The notes below the pieces were generated by a model. It ran no database searches, was not told the DNA's origin, and saw nothing but the letters and a program-made list of their open reading frames with translations. Shown one piece after another: positions 27,838-37,454 of a stretch of 64,000 bases of DNA. Origin of the DNA: Pyrococcus kukulkanii (GTDB lineage Archaea > Methanobacteriota_B > Thermococci > Thermococcales > Thermococcaceae); assembly GCF_041647995.1 (NCBI RefSeq), contig NZ_JARRIB010000002.1, forward strand, positions 186,001 to 250,000, read 5' to 3'. Position numbers and translations under genes: made by a program. Each line of letters starts with the position of its first letter. Positions within the stretch are counted from its first letter, which is position 1.

Positions 27838-28971
27838 ATGCTTCCAAAGGATCTCCTAGATGCGAGGAGAAGGGGAGGTAGGATTTACCTAAACTTTGCA
27901 ACCCAGGATCATCTAAAACTAGCTAAAGCAGTTATAGTTGCCTTCAAATCAAGTGTTGGTCAAAGCTATGGAGAGCTACAGGAGAAGTTAAGTCATATGG
28001 AAAGGGCCGAAAACTATAGAAAGGTCAGGGGATTCGCAAAGATTATAGAAAGGGAGTGCAGGTTTGAAAGGCCAACACCTCTCGACCCCGTAAAGGTTAG
28101 AAAGCTGCTTTGGGGTAGGGGTTACGTTACAAGCGAGCTTGAGAGGGCCAAGGCTCTCCATGAGGTTGCCAAAAGTCTTGGAGTTAAAGTTGAGGAAGTT
28201 GAAAGGGCAATGTTCGCTGACCTTGATGAGGAGAAGATACTAGCGGAGGTTCCCGATATCTCGCCGGAAGAGCTCATAAGGAGGTACAACCTCTCCTTAT
28301 TGCAAACGCTTATGTTCAACGCCCTAAGGATGACCTTTAAGATTTCCTCGAACTTTAAAGAGGTCTTTAGGGCCATAAAGAGGCTCGGATTAATGTACGA
28401 GATTTACGGAGATAAGATAGAGGTAACTGGACCAGCCTCCCTCCTAAAGCTCACGAGGAAGTACGGAACTTCACTTGCAAAGCTTATCCCAGGGATAGTA
28501 AAGGCCGAAGAATGGTGGATATTTGCGGAGGTGCTCGAGGATAAAAGAGTTTATAAGTTCGAGCTCTCAAGCGAGGATGAAGTTTTACTGCCCAGGATGG
28601 AAGTTGATGTGGAGTATGACTCTTCCCTCGAGAGGGAGTTCGCCGGGAAGATTAGGAGGATCCTGGGGGCCAACGTAATTTATGAACCTGGGATACTTAA
28701 GGCCGGAGACTACGTTTACATTCCAGATTTCTTGGTCGAGAAGAATGGGAGGAAAGTGTACATCGAGATAGCCGGCTTCTGGACGAGGGAGTATATAAGG
28801 AGGAAGCTGGAGAAGCTCAAGGCTTTAGATGAGCCTTTGATAATAATAGCGAACGACGAGCTGTTAGCTGAGAAGCTCTCCAAGATCGGTAAGGAAGTAA
28901 TCCTCATGAGAAAGGGTAAGATTCCCTACAAGGAGGTCATCATGAGGATAAAGGAATACCTCAAATCTTAG
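27838..28971 (+). CDS. bax1: Bax1 nuclease, partner of XPB (DUF790)
   Basis: A 377-residue DUF790 protein, the structure-specific nuclease that binds XPB. The opening LPKDLLDARRRGGRIYLNFA is typical, and the C-terminal nuclease core is IPDFLVEKNGRKVYIEIAGFW (PD-x-E-x-K-like pattern). I prefer ATG 27838: a TATA-like TTTAACTA lies about 25 bp upstream, fitting a leaderless message, whereas ATG 27817 overlaps that element. It is divergent from xpb. Its end overlaps the convergent ASCH gene by 11 nt. Confidence 0.88.
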   Translation: MLPKDLLDARRRGGRIYLNFATQDHLKLAKAVIVAFKSSVGQSYGELQEKLSHMERAENYRKVRGFAKIIERECRFERPTPLDPVKVRKLLWGRGYVTSELERAKALHEVAKSLGVKVEEVERAMFADLDEEKILAEVPDISPEELIRRYNLSLLQTLMFNALRMTFKISSNFKEVFRAIKRLGLMYEIYGDKIEVTGPASLLKLTRKYGTSLAKLIPGIVKAEEWWIFAEVLEDKRVYKFELSSEDEVLLPRMEVDVEYDSSLEREFAGKIRRILGANVIYEPGILKAGDYVYIPDFLVEKNGRKVYIEIAGFWTREYIRRKLEKLKALDEPLIIIANDELLAEKLSKIGKEVILMRKGKIPYKEVIMRIKEYLKS

Positions 28972-29533
28972 GCTCCATAATGCCCCTCTTCTTCAGCTCC
29001 TCATAGGCCTTCCTTAGGACTTCCCTTATTTTGTACCTCTTATTGAGCCCACCAAGCTTCATCCCTGCCTTCCTAAGGCTGCCCTCCTTCAAGAACAGCT
29101 TCAACAGGGCAACTTCCTCAAAGCTCAGGTTATCCAAGTGCTTTAACGCGAGTTCGGCAATTTCAATCGGATTGTTGCCCTCATAGGGATAGTCCGCCGA
29201 GAGAATTGGCTTGTCAAGTACTTTAACCATCTCAAACTCCACTATCGTTGCGGGGGAGTTAGGCTTAACGAACTTGTAGTGCTGTCTTAGGGCCTCAATT
29301 AGCTCTTCCCTGTTCCTAAAGCCGTCCTTCTTTGCATCCTCATCCGTTAATTCGGCTACTGTCTTTGTTTCAACCCTAGTGATTTTGGCCTTTCCCAGGA
29401 CGTAGCCTCCAGCGTGAACTAAAACCTCCTCTCCCGGCCTTAGGTTTATCTTCTTGCCCAGCCTTATCGTGGCCTTCTTCCTTCCCGAGAGTATGTCATC
29501 CTTGTACCTTCCGTCGAACTTCAGGTTCTTCAC
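28961..29533 (-). CDS. ASCH/PUA-like domain protein with helical C-terminus
   Basis: A 190-residue protein. Residues 1-110 are an ASCH domain ([25 protein letters not shown], then [16 protein letters not shown]), a PUA-like fold thought to bind RNA or act on nucleic-acid bases. Residues 125-190 form a separate helical part with an HTH look ([32 protein letters not shown]). It overlaps the second ASCH gene by 4 nt, so two different ASCH proteins are made from one message. Function unknown. Confidence 0.75.
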   Translation of the reverse strand: MKNLKFDGRYKDDILSGRKKATIRLGKKINLRPGEEVLVHAGGYVLGKAKITRVETKTVAELTDEDAKKDGFRNREELIEALRQHYKFVKPNSPATIVEFEMVKVLDKPILSADYPYEGNNPIEIAELALKHLDNLSFEEVALLKLFLKEGSLRKAGMKLGGLNKRYKIREVLRKAYEELKKRGIMEPKI

Positions 29534-29871
29534 TCCTTATCCCTCCCCAGGATTCTGAACTTTATCGCGAGAACTCCATAGCGGTACTCCTTCCACTTAG
29601 GATAGAGATTGTGGAACCTCCTCAAGGCCCGTTCAAAGCTTGGCTCGTCGGGAAAAATCTTGTCTATTGGTTCCTCTCTAAGGACTTGGCGGAATGTTTC
29701 ATAGTGCTTGACCTCTAAGACCTCAGCTGGAATAGTATCATTGAATATAATTTTATCCCCCTTCTTCATGCCCTTGAGCTGAGGGTAGGCAACTCTAACT
29801 TCAATCTTTTTCTTTCCAGACTTGATCATCTCCAAGTATTCATCCCTAAGGTAGAGGCGGTAAACTCTCAT
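29530..29871 (-). CDS. ASCH domain protein
   Basis: About 113 residues from ATG 29871 ([19 protein letters not shown]). The segment [29 protein letters not shown] is the ASCH signature (basic first motif, then the strand with charged residues). Such proteins are predicted RNA-binding regulators. The frame is open upstream to 29940, but that part overlaps the prepilin peptidase gene and is unlikely to be used. It is translationally coupled to the following ASCH gene. Confidence 0.75.
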   Translation of the reverse strand: MRVYRLYLRDEYLEMIKSGKKKIEVRVAYPQLKGMKKGDKIIFNDTIPAEVLEVKHYETFRQVLREEPIDKIFPDEPSFERALRRFHNLYPKWKEYRYGVLAIKFRILGRDKE

Positions 29872-29903
29872 CGCGCTAAACTTCTCAAGTAAAGTTAAAA
29901 ATG

Positions 29904-31094
29904 CTATGCTAAGCCTGAGACCTTCAGGATCAACCACCAAAGAATGTCCCCAAAGAAGTAGCTTGTGAGAAAGCCCAAGAATAGGGCTGGAGCAAATGGC
30001 ATGGCCTTTCTAACCAGGAATTCGTTCTTAAGCTTACCTTCTTTAACTAAAGCACTCAACTTCTCAATCTGTTCCCTTGTTAGGCCCTCAACACTGAATC
30101 CAGCTATCTCCTCACCTTCAATGCTCTCGTACTTGCCCTCTTTAAGCAACCTTGAGAGCTTCTCGAAGAAGTCCTGCCTGTCCCTAACGATCTTATCACC
30201 AACTTTAACTATCCTCTCCCCCAACACATCTCCTTCCCTGAGCTCCTCAACCCTCTTTACATCAACGAGAACTTCCTTTCTTAAGAGCCTAACCGCCGAG
30301 AAAAGTAGCTTAAATGCATATAATGTTAAGAAAAGCTTTGCAAGAGGATAAAGGAAAGAGGTACCCAGGAGGTAGAAGCCATAGACTATAGCACCTAGGC
30401 CAAGAACATCCCCCACAATCCTCACCTTGGCGAAGATGGCTAGGAGAAGAAAGGTTAGTACCCACCTTATTACCGGATTTATCGTGATGCCAAGGTTTAC
30501 CTGAATGAACGCAAAGACAACGATTGAGAATGTTATCCATAGGGTAACCTCTACAACTGTCCTTAGGCCTTCCCTGAACAATAGGATCAAATGCTTAACC
30601 TTCCCCTTAATTACCAAGCCAAAGAGCGCGTAGATGAACAATAGTGGGAAGATCAAGAGGAGGGAATTGAATAGGATAGTCAGGCCATTTAAGGGAAGCA
30701 TGGTTGAGTAGGGGGCCGGATACCTTACAGAGAGAGGAGCAAAGGGCAAAAGTCCCGAAAATGCAGCTAGAATTATTACATCACCGCTAGCCCATCCTCC
30801 CGTATAATAGAGCAACATTCCCAATAGAACTCCGATAAAAAGGCCTATTATGCCTGAAAAAGCTTGAAGAAGGTTTCCATTCTTTACTCCGAGGATTAGG
30901 TAGTACAGTATCCCAATCTCCACTATAGGGATGAAGGGCCCTTTGACTTCATACTCGCAACCTTTCTTTGAACACCACCACTTTGATAGCAAGGAGACCG
31001 TGGGGAAGAAGTGCTCCTCATAAATGTAACTTGTTTTTATGTCCGTGTAAGAAGTAACTATCCCCACTAATGTGCCCAGGATTAGGGGGAGCAT
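29904..31094 (-). CDS. Type IV prepilin peptidase (A24 family, archaeal)
   Basis: A 396-residue polytopic membrane aspartic protease that trims the signal of type IV pilin-like proteins. The two catalytic aspartates are in [10 protein letters not shown] (residues 16-25) and [12 protein letters not shown] (the GxGD-type motif). It is larger than the simple archaellin peptidase: a soluble region of about 90 residues (about 275-365) lies before a last membrane helix pair. GGAGGTGA precedes the ATG. A class III pilin gene ends only 17 nt upstream, a likely substrate. Confidence 0.88.
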   Translation of the reverse strand: MLPLILGTLVGIVTSYTDIKTSYIYEEHFFPTVSLLSKWWCSKKGCEYEVKGPFIPIVEIGILYYLILGVKNGNLLQAFSGIIGLFIGVLLGMLLYYTGGWASGDVIILAAFSGLLPFAPLSVRYPAPYSTMLPLNGLTILFNSLLLIFPLLFIYALFGLVIKGKVKHLILLFREGLRTVVEVTLWITFSIVVFAFIQVNLGITINPVIRWVLTFLLLAIFAKVRIVGDVLGLGAIVYGFYLLGTSFLYPLAKLFLTLYAFKLLFSAVRLLRKEVLVDVKRVEELREGDVLGERIVKVGDKIVRDRQDFFEKLSRLLKEGKYESIEGEEIAGFSVEGLTREQIEKLSALVKEGKLKNEFLVRKAMPFAPALFLGFLTSYFFGDILWWLILKVSGLA

Positions 31095-31111
31095 TACTTC
31101 ACCTCCGCTGA

Positions 31112-31276
31112 TTATAGGTTCTCAAGTAGTTTTTTGCGCATAACCTTCACGTACTCATCTACCGAATTACTCAGGGTTCTCATACTGTCCATAACTACCC
31201 TATACACAATAACCACAAGAATCAGTGTTGCCGCAAGCATCAAAAGGTACTCTATAGCCGTTTGGGACCTCTTCAT
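31112..31276 (-). CDS. Class III archaeal type IV pilin-like protein (54 aa)
   Basis: A short gene encoding MKRSQTAIEYLLMLAATLIL followed by a hydrophobic helix and a charged tail of about 28 residues. MKRSQ-x-A-x-EY-x-L is the class III signal peptide (DUF361), cut before the Gln by an EppA-type peptidase. The mature protein would be about 51 residues, the size of small archaeal pilins. TGAGGG precedes the ATG and a TATA (CTTATATTTAA, about 31303-31313) lies upstream. Directly followed by the prepilin peptidase. Confidence 0.85.
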   Translation of the reverse strand: MKRSQTAIEYLLMLAATLILVVIVYRVVMDSMRTLSNSVDEYVKVMRKKLLENL

Positions 31277-31329
31277 AATCCCTCAAACTTTATTAGCTGG
31301 GGTTAAATATAAGGGTTTTGGAGATCGGA

Positions 31330-31989
31330 ATGAAGCTCATAAAGCAGGGTGCCGAAGCCAAGATTTACCTCGCGGAGTTTTCTGAGCTTTATTTCGATTA
31401 CCCAATTAGGGTTATTGTGAAGGAGAGGATTAGGAAGAGGTATAGAATAGAAGAGATAGACACCAAGCTGAGGAAGGAGAGGACTATAAGGGAAGCAAGA
31501 ATACTTCATAGGGCCAAGGAGTTCGGCGTCAACGTTCCCTATGTTTTTGAGGTGGACACGAAAAATATGATAATAGTAATGGAGTACATTGAGGGGGAAA
31601 GGCTAAAGGAGCTCCTAGAGAAGATTTCACTTAAAGAAAGGCTTGAAATATGCAGGGAAATTGGAAGACAGATAGGGAAGCTACACGAGGCTGGAATAGT
31701 TCACGGCGACCTCACTACTTCAAACATGATAATGAGGGAAGGAAAGATTTATCTCATAGACTTCGGCCTCGCAGAGTTCGACGATACTCTGGAGGCCCAG
31801 GGGGTTGATCTGCATTTGCTCAAGAGGGCCATGGAGAGCACGCACTACAGGTGGTTTGAGGAGGGATTCAAGGCCATCCTAGAAGGGTACGCCGAGGTCA
31901 GGGGGGAGGAGAAGAGGAGAGAAATAGAGGAAAAGATCAGGGAAATAGAACTCAGAGGAAGGTACAGGGAAAGGAGCTGGCTCACGTAG
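31330..31989 (+). CDS. bud32: Bud32 protein kinase (KEOPS complex)
   Basis: A 219-residue minimal kinase of the KEOPS complex, which with Kae1 and Sua5 makes the t6A modification on tRNAs reading ANN codons. Visible: the GAEAKIY nucleotide loop, [15 protein letters not shown], the catalytic loop [11 protein letters not shown], metal-binding DFGLAEF and a basic C-terminal tail ([11 protein letters not shown]). ATG 31330 follows GGAGATCGG; a TTG at 31318 is in frame. Kae1 is not fused here. Its end overlaps the convergent MCP gene by 8 nt. Confidence 0.93.
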   Translation: MKLIKQGAEAKIYLAEFSELYFDYPIRVIVKERIRKRYRIEEIDTKLRKERTIREARILHRAKEFGVNVPYVFEVDTKNMIIVMEYIEGERLKELLEKISLKERLEICREIGRQIGKLHEAGIVHGDLTTSNMIMREGKIYLIDFGLAEFDDTLEAQGVDLHLLKRAMESTHYRWFEEGFKAILEGYAEVRGEEKRREIEEKIREIELRGRYRERSWLT

Positions 31990-33274
31990 CTATTTCTTTT
32001 ACCTGCTCTTCATGCTCTCGACTTAACTTGAACTTACCGATGTGCTCCATAAGAATATTAACGAGCCTCTCCAACTCCTTAACGCTCTCTCTGACCTCAT
32101 TAAGTGCTGCGGTCTGTTCCTCAGCTGCAGCGCTGACTTGCTCAGCTGCAGCAGTAGTTTCTTCGGCACTTGCCGCAAGGTTCTCAAGGAACTTTAGACC
32201 TTCATCAATCTTTTCTCCTTCTTGAATCACCTTCTCCTTGAGTTCCGCAGCTTTAGCTTCCATTTCCTCCATCATATCAGCAATCTGGGTTAGGTAGGCA
32301 ACGCTCTCCCTAATGACTTCAGTTGAAGTTCCAACTACCTCAGCACCTTGCTTAGTTACCTCAACGCTCTCCCCGATCTTGTCGACGATCTGCTTGATCA
32401 AGTCCCTTATATCTTCAGCGGCCTTCTTGCTTTCCTCGGCAAGCTTTCTAATTTCATCTGCAACTACCGCAAATCCCTTTCCGGCCTCTCCAGCTCTTGC
32501 AGCCTCAATTGCCGCGTTTAGGGCGAGTAGGTTGGTTTGCTCCGCAATGTTGCTTATGACGTTGGTTATGTTCTCGATGTTCTTACCCATCTCTGCAACT
32601 CCCCTTACAGTCTCCTCTATCTTGGCCATCATATTCCTTATCTCCTCTATCTGAGTTACTGCCTCCCTTCCCTTCTCTCCACCTTCCTTGGCTAGGCTGG
32701 CCATCTCTCTCATTGAAGCCTCGAATTCCTCCATTGTAGACGCGGTCTCCTTACCGATCTCGTCAATGTACCTCATCGTATCAGTCATCTTGTTTATGTT
32801 CTCCTGCTCCCTCTGTGCCTCAATGCTAACCTGGTTTATGGCCTCCGCGACCTGGTTAATTGCATCTGCAACTTGATCGATGTTCTCTCTGATGACTTTG
32901 GTGTGGTTCTTGACGTCTATGGCGGCGTTCTTTACGTTTAAGACAAGCTGGCTTAGTGAACTCCTTACCTTTTCTATTGCTTCTCTAACCCTGGTCAACT
33001 CGCCGCTTATCTCCGTATCTTCAACGCTTAGATCTCCTTGAGCTATCCTCTCGAGTATCTCAACCACTTCATCAATTCTTTTCTCGAGATTCTTTCTTAA
33101 CTCTTCGACATCCCCCGATACCACGGGTACTGCTTCTCTCTTGTTCAAATATATTGCTACTCCAGTACCAATTATCCCTCCAACCGTCGCTCCCACTAGA
33201 TTACCCATAGCAGCTGGAACTATTGTTAGTATGAAAGGGATAACGGGAGAAATAAGGGACACTCTCACTACCAT
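31982..33274 (-). CDS. Methyl-accepting chemotaxis-type protein without an external sensor domain
   Basis: A 430-residue protein with one N-terminal hydrophobic region (about residues 7-45, possibly a hairpin), a HAMP-like coiled linker, then a long coiled-coil signalling domain. The hairpin tip [35 protein letters not shown] is the site where CheW/CheA dock. There is no extracellular ligand domain, so it may sense membrane state or a cytosolic partner. No che gene lies nearby. ATG 33274 has GGTGGTGAG upstream. Confidence 0.9.
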   Translation of the reverse strand: MVVRVSLISPVIPFILTIVPAAMGNLVGATVGGIIGTGVAIYLNKREAVPVVSGDVEELRKNLEKRIDEVVEILERIAQGDLSVEDTEISGELTRVREAIEKVRSSLSQLVLNVKNAAIDVKNHTKVIRENIDQVADAINQVAEAINQVSIEAQREQENINKMTDTMRYIDEIGKETASTMEEFEASMREMASLAKEGGEKGREAVTQIEEIRNMMAKIEETVRGVAEMGKNIENITNVISNIAEQTNLLALNAAIEAARAGEAGKGFAVVADEIRKLAEESKKAAEDIRDLIKQIVDKIGESVEVTKQGAEVVGTSTEVIRESVAYLTQIADMMEEMEAKAAELKEKVIQEGEKIDEGLKFLENLAASAEETTAAAEQVSAAAEEQTAALNEVRESVKELERLVNILMEHIGKFKLSREHEEQVKEIAT

Positions 33275-33349
33275 CACTCACCACCCCATTATCAAAATTT
33301 GTGCAAAAATTATTAGTAGATTTTGTGTAGGTATTTATGTATGCCTTAA

Positions 33350-35038
33350 TTAGGTTTCGTTTCTGAACTTACTCAGCACTCTTAGTAATATCTTTCTCTC
33401 TTCTCCCTTCCTCTTTTTTGCAAGCCTTTCAACGATAAGCTCGGGGGTGCTCCTTCCGATTATTCCGAACTTCGGTTGCCTGTCCACTATCAAATTTAAG
33501 TTTTCATCAAGGCCACTTGCCTCTATTCCGTCAACCCTAGCAAAGGGGAGCTCTTTCTTGAGATCTTCCCCCAAGTGAGAAACTATTACCACGTAGAAGG
33601 CCTTTTCATGTGCTATCCTCAGCATCTCGGCCAAGATTTTAACCGCTGCACCAGGCTCGGTTATAGCTTCGAACTCATCTATTAGTATCAACTTCTTCCC
33701 CCTACCCTTTAGTGATCTAACAAGGGCTTTAAGCGAGTTCTCAAAGGCTCCAGCCCCATAAACTGCCCTCTTCCTTTTGAAAAAGAAGACCTCATCCAAA
33801 GGTTCAACCCAAGCTTCCCTAGCCGGAACAGGAAAGCCCATGTGGGCAAGTATAACTACCTGAAGGGTGAGCTCAAGCAGAGATGTCTTACCACCGCTGT
33901 TCGCACCAGTCAAAACCACGATATTCGCTTCCTGAATTCCTTTAAAGGGATCTTTGACCTTGCCTATAAAATAGCTCACCGGCTGTGGGTTCTCTATGAA
34001 CAAGTTTTTCCCCTCAACGAACCCTATTCCACCTCCCTCTATCCTGGGGAAAACAAAGCCCCGGGAAAACTCCTTTACGGCGAGGAAAAACTCGAGCTCA
34101 TAAGCCCTCCTAATTTCGTCTTTTAACTTTGGGAGAAGGGGAAGAATTTCCTCAACTATCTCCCTAGACTTGAAGTACAGCTCAACTTTCACTTCCTTCT
34201 CAAGCTCCCTCCTTATTCCCTCAATAACATCAGGGCTAACCTCTATGGGGTACTCCCTGGGGAAGACCTCGACGTAAACTCCCAACTTCTCGCTTATTCT
34301 CTCCTCAGCTTTCCTTATCTCCTCGAGTATCTCATCGTTTAGGCTTGAGAACTTCGAGAGGAGAAAGTCAACGTCTCCAGACTTTAAAGCCTTTAAAAAT
34401 TCAACGAGATCCCTACCGCTCAGCGTTAGCTTGAACCTCTCAAGCTTCTCCTCTATGGCCTCGTTTAGTTTTCTCTCTTCCTCAGTTATTATCTCCCCAA
34501 TCCTTTCAATGCTCTCTTTCCTCCTCATAACATCTTTAAGTGGTTCTAAGGCTTCGAGTATCTTTCCAGCCACACCTTCAGGGAACAGCTTAGCTAAAGC
34601 CTTGAGAACATCTCGGTTCTCCCACAGGGGCATTACGTAAAGTTCGGGGGCAATATCATAGGGCTTTAACTCTACCTCAATGCCGTAACCAGTTGTACTT
34701 AGAATTAAATCGTAACCTTCAACTGGCTCCGTTGAGACCATGCAGAGACTCAGCTTTTCAGCTTCCTCAACTTCCTCTTCGCTGACTATGAGTATCCTAT
34801 CGTGCAGGTAGTCCCTCCTAAACCTTATCGGCCTTATCCTTTCTATGTACCCCCTAACATCTTCGCTGACCTTTTCCATTCCTTCCCTCAAGTACTCCTG
34901 CCTTCGCAGGATCTCTTCCCTATTAGATGTCGGGGCAAAATCGTCAAGGAACTTTTTTGCTTCCTCATGCTTAATTTTCTCAAGGATTATTTTTCTTATC
35001 GCCTTGTAGATTTCCCTCGCATCTCCCCTGAGCTTCAT
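33350..35038 (-). CDS. MutS2-like ATPase (no Smr domain)
   Basis: A 562-residue MutS-family ABC-type ATPase. Walker A is TGANSGGKTSLL, followed by the Q-loop-like region, AFENSLKALVRSLKGRGKKLILIDEFEA (Walker B) and the late His switch (VIVSHLGEDLK). The N-terminal half is coiled-coil/clamp-like as in MutS2. The Smr nuclease domain of bacterial MutS2 is missing. Role unknown; suggested functions in this family are recombination control or ribosome rescue. It overlaps the eIF2B-like gene by 4 nt. Confidence 0.82.
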   Translation of the reverse strand: MKLRGDAREIYKAIRKIILEKIKHEEAKKFLDDFAPTSNREEILRRQEYLREGMEKVSEDVRGYIERIRPIRFRRDYLHDRILIVSEEEVEEAEKLSLCMVSTEPVEGYDLILSTTGYGIEVELKPYDIAPELYVMPLWENRDVLKALAKLFPEGVAGKILEALEPLKDVMRRKESIERIGEIITEEERKLNEAIEEKLERFKLTLSGRDLVEFLKALKSGDVDFLLSKFSSLNDEILEEIRKAEERISEKLGVYVEVFPREYPIEVSPDVIEGIRRELEKEVKVELYFKSREIVEEILPLLPKLKDEIRRAYELEFFLAVKEFSRGFVFPRIEGGGIGFVEGKNLFIENPQPVSYFIGKVKDPFKGIQEANIVVLTGANSGGKTSLLELTLQVVILAHMGFPVPAREAWVEPLDEVFFFKRKRAVYGAGAFENSLKALVRSLKGRGKKLILIDEFEAITEPGAAVKILAEMLRIAHEKAFYVVIVSHLGEDLKKELPFARVDGIEASGLDENLNLIVDRQPKFGIIGRSTPELIVERLAKKRKGEERKILLRVLSKFRNET

Positions 35039-35865
35039 TGCAAGTCCCTCGGCGGAACTATAATACCGAGCTCAGTTATTATCCCCCTTATGAACCTCCA
35101 AGGGGTTATGTCAAAGAGAACGTTCCTAACTTCGAATTTACCCCTCTTAAGGGGCCTCTCCACCAGCTCTACATCTTCGGCTTTTTGAGTTGGGTGGAAC
35201 TTGTAAGTTTCGGCGGCGACGTAGAATGGAACATTGTTTTCATGGCAGGCTAGAGCCAGAAGATAAGTGCCGACCTTGTTAACAACATAGCCATCTTTAG
35301 TTACCATATCGGCCCCAACCAGGGCGAGCGTAGCCTTCCTGCAGAACAGGCCCATCTGTGAGTCAGTTATTATCTCAAAATCTATCCCAAGGGAATTCAA
35401 CTCTTCAGCGAGCTTCAATCCCTCATAGTCAGGGGCACTCTCGGTAAGAATTACCTTAAACTCCTTTCCACGGGTTTTTGCCAGCTTGAATATCTCGAGG
35501 ACCGCTGAAGACAGCGAGTGGGTTATTATCACATCCCCAGGATCGATGAGCTGGGCTCCTATAGAAGCGAGCTCCCTCTTTGCTTCCTCTATCCTCCTGA
35601 GGAACTCCTCAGCCCTTGCAATTATCTTCTCCCTATCATTGGTTACCGGAAAGAATCTTGCAAGGTTATGGAGGGAAGCCATGCTTGGGTTTACCCTCAC
35701 GATCTCCTCCTTAAGTTCCCTGATTGCATCTTCCAGGAGCGATTCATCCATTTCCCTCGCGAGAACTAGAAAGGCTTCAGCACCTCTCTTTGCTAACCAG
35801 CTTGCTCCCCTTATTCTCTCCTCCCTCATCTCCTTGAGTATGGAAAGAACGCTGTCCGGAAGCAT
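35035..35865 (-). CDS. eIF2B alpha/beta/delta-like protein, probably not a catalytic isomerase
   Basis: A 276-residue member of the eIF2B/5-methylthioribose-1-phosphate isomerase superfamily. Key places: THSLSSAVLEIF, TESAPDYEGLKLA, ALVGADMVTKDGYVVNKVGTYLLALA. The enzymes of this fold (MtnA, ribose-1,5-bisphosphate isomerase) use a Cys in the TxCxxS-type position; here the sequence is THSLSS with no Cys, while the Asp (VGADM) is kept. So I infer a regulatory or binding role. Overlaps of 4 nt with the MutS2-like gene and a 2-nt gap to the CinA-like gene suggest one operon. Confidence 0.75.
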   Translation of the reverse strand: MLPDSVLSILKEMREERIRGASWLAKRGAEAFLVLAREMDESLLEDAIRELKEEIVRVNPSMASLHNLARFFPVTNDREKIIARAEEFLRRIEEAKRELASIGAQLIDPGDVIITHSLSSAVLEIFKLAKTRGKEFKVILTESAPDYEGLKLAEELNSLGIDFEIITDSQMGLFCRKATLALVGADMVTKDGYVVNKVGTYLLALACHENNVPFYVAAETYKFHPTQKAEDVELVERPLKRGKFEVRNVLFDITPWRFIRGIITELGIIVPPRDLQ

Positions 35866-35867
35866 GG

Positions 35868-36626
35868 CTACCAGCCTTCCATGAACCTTATTCCCTTGCC
35901 CTCCATGAACTCAACCACTTCTTTAACCTTAGCCTCGTCCTCGGCGAATATTATTATCCCAATGAACTTACCGAAACCCTTTGGGGAGGAGTGAATCTTG
36001 ACCTTAAACCTCTCAATTGCCTCATTCAGTATGGGAGCAAGCTTGCTCTCATCGGTTATCTCTGCCAGGAACTTCTTCTGGACGAACTTCCTCTCCCCTA
36101 TCCTGGGGAGGACTTCCCTCTCGAGCATGGCCTTCATTTCCCTGGGCATCCCGGGGAGAACGAAAATTTTAACTCCCCCATATTCTATGTAGGCCCCAGG
36201 AGCAGCTCCTTCCGTGTTCTTTAGCGGAGTTGCACCTTCTGGGAGGTAGGCCATCTTCTTTCTCGCCTCGTTAAGCGTTGGATCATCAATTAACCCCTTC
36301 CTGTGAAGCTCTTCATAGAACTGCCTTATCCTCTCCAAGCAATCCTCACACAGTACAAGATCCCTACCTAAGGCCTTTGCAACGGCGAGCATAGTTACAT
36401 CATCGTGAGTTGGCCCCAAACCCCCAGAGATCACGAGAACTGAAGGCTTCCTTTCAAGTATCTCCCTTATCACATTCATTATTTCCTCAACATCGTCGCC
36501 AACCGTAGTTATCCTCCTAACCCGGTAACCCCTCTCGGTCAGCTTTTGGGCTATATAAGCGGAGTTGCTGTCGACGGTATTCCCCGTTAAAAGCTCATCA
36601 CCTATCGTGAGAACCTCAGCTATCAT
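35868..36626 (-). CDS. CinA-like (MoCF-biosynthesis fold) protein
   Basis: A 252-residue COG1058 protein related to the N-terminal domain of CinA, which has a MogA-like fold. Motifs: IGDELLTGNTVDSNSAYIA, VISGGLGPTHDDVTM, PGAYIEYGGVKIFVLPGMPREM. Bacterial CinA hydrolyses ADP-ribose and deamidates NMN with an extra C-terminal domain that is absent here. The archaeal form may be a pyrophosphatase; unproven. It starts the four-step minus-strand set with the eIF2B-like and MutS2-like genes. It is divergent from the hydrolase at 36684. Confidence 0.8.
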   Translation of the reverse strand: MIAEVLTIGDELLTGNTVDSNSAYIAQKLTERGYRVRRITTVGDDVEEIMNVIREILERKPSVLVISGGLGPTHDDVTMLAVAKALGRDLVLCEDCLERIRQFYEELHRKGLIDDPTLNEARKKMAYLPEGATPLKNTEGAAPGAYIEYGGVKIFVLPGMPREMKAMLEREVLPRIGERKFVQKKFLAEITDESKLAPILNEAIERFKVKIHSSPKGFGKFIGIIIFAEDEAKVKEVVEFMEGKGIRFMEGW

Positions 36627-36683
36627 AGCACCACCACCCTATTTTAGGTAAGGGCTTTATAATCCTTTGAGGAATCTGAACCT

Positions 36684-37454
36684 ATGATATTCAAGGCCAA
36701 GTTTGGAGAGCCCAAAAAAGGATGGGTAGTGATAGTGCATGGCCTGGGAGAGCACAGTGGAAGGTACGCAAAGCTCGTTGAGATGCTAGTTGATAGGGGC
36801 TTTGCGGTCTACACCTTCGACTGGCCTGGACACGGAAAGAGCTCAGGGAAAAGAGGGCACACAAGCGTCGAGGAGGCAATGGAGATAATTGACGGAATTA
36901 TTGATGAGATCGGGGAAAAGCCTTTCTTATTTGGGCACAGCTTAGGCGGGCTAACCGTTATAAGGTACGCAGAAACGAGACCTGAGAAAGTGAGGGGAGT
37001 TATAGCTTCTTCACCAGCGCTGACAGAGAGCCCAAACACTCCAGGATTTCTAGTTGCGTTGGCGAAGTTCTTAGGTGTTGTAGCCCCAGGAATTACGTTT
37101 TCTAATGGGATCAACCCAAGCTTACTCTCAAGGAACAAAGATGCGGTGAGGAGGTACGTAGAAGATCCCTTAGTTCACAACAAGATAACGGCGAAGCTTG
37201 GAAGGAGCATATTCATAAACATGGAGCTTGCCCACAGGGAAGCAGAGAAAATCAAAGTGCCAATACTGCTCCTAGTAGGAACCCAAGACGTCATAACTCC
37301 TCCTGAAGGAGCTAAAAGATTGTTTGAGGAACTTAAAGTTAAAGATAAGGAGATTAGGGAATTTGAAGGAGCTTATCACGAGATATTCGAGGATCCGGAC
37401 TGGGGAGAAGAATTTCACAGGGTGATAGTGGAGTGGCTGGAGAAGCGCAGTTAA
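36684..37454 (+). CDS. Alpha/beta hydrolase (monoacylglycerol lipase/lysophospholipase type)
   Basis: A 256-residue serine hydrolase. HGLGEHSGRY (oxyanion loop), nucleophile Ser86 in GHSLGG, Asp in LLVGTQDVITPP and His in FEGAYHEIFEDP form the triad. The organisation matches monoglyceride lipase/lysophospholipase enzymes; the natural ester is unknown. No signal peptide is seen, so it is cytosolic. The following metalloprotease gene starts 22 nt before its end, so they are coupled. Confidence 0.88.
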   Translation: MIFKAKFGEPKKGWVVIVHGLGEHSGRYAKLVEMLVDRGFAVYTFDWPGHGKSSGKRGHTSVEEAMEIIDGIIDEIGEKPFLFGHSLGGLTVIRYAETRPEKVRGVIASSPALTESPNTPGFLVALAKFLGVVAPGITFSNGINPSLLSRNKDAVRRYVEDPLVHNKITAKLGRSIFINMELAHREAEKIKVPILLLVGTQDVITPPEGAKRLFEELKVKDKEIREFEGAYHEIFEDPDWGEEFHRVIVEWLEKRS

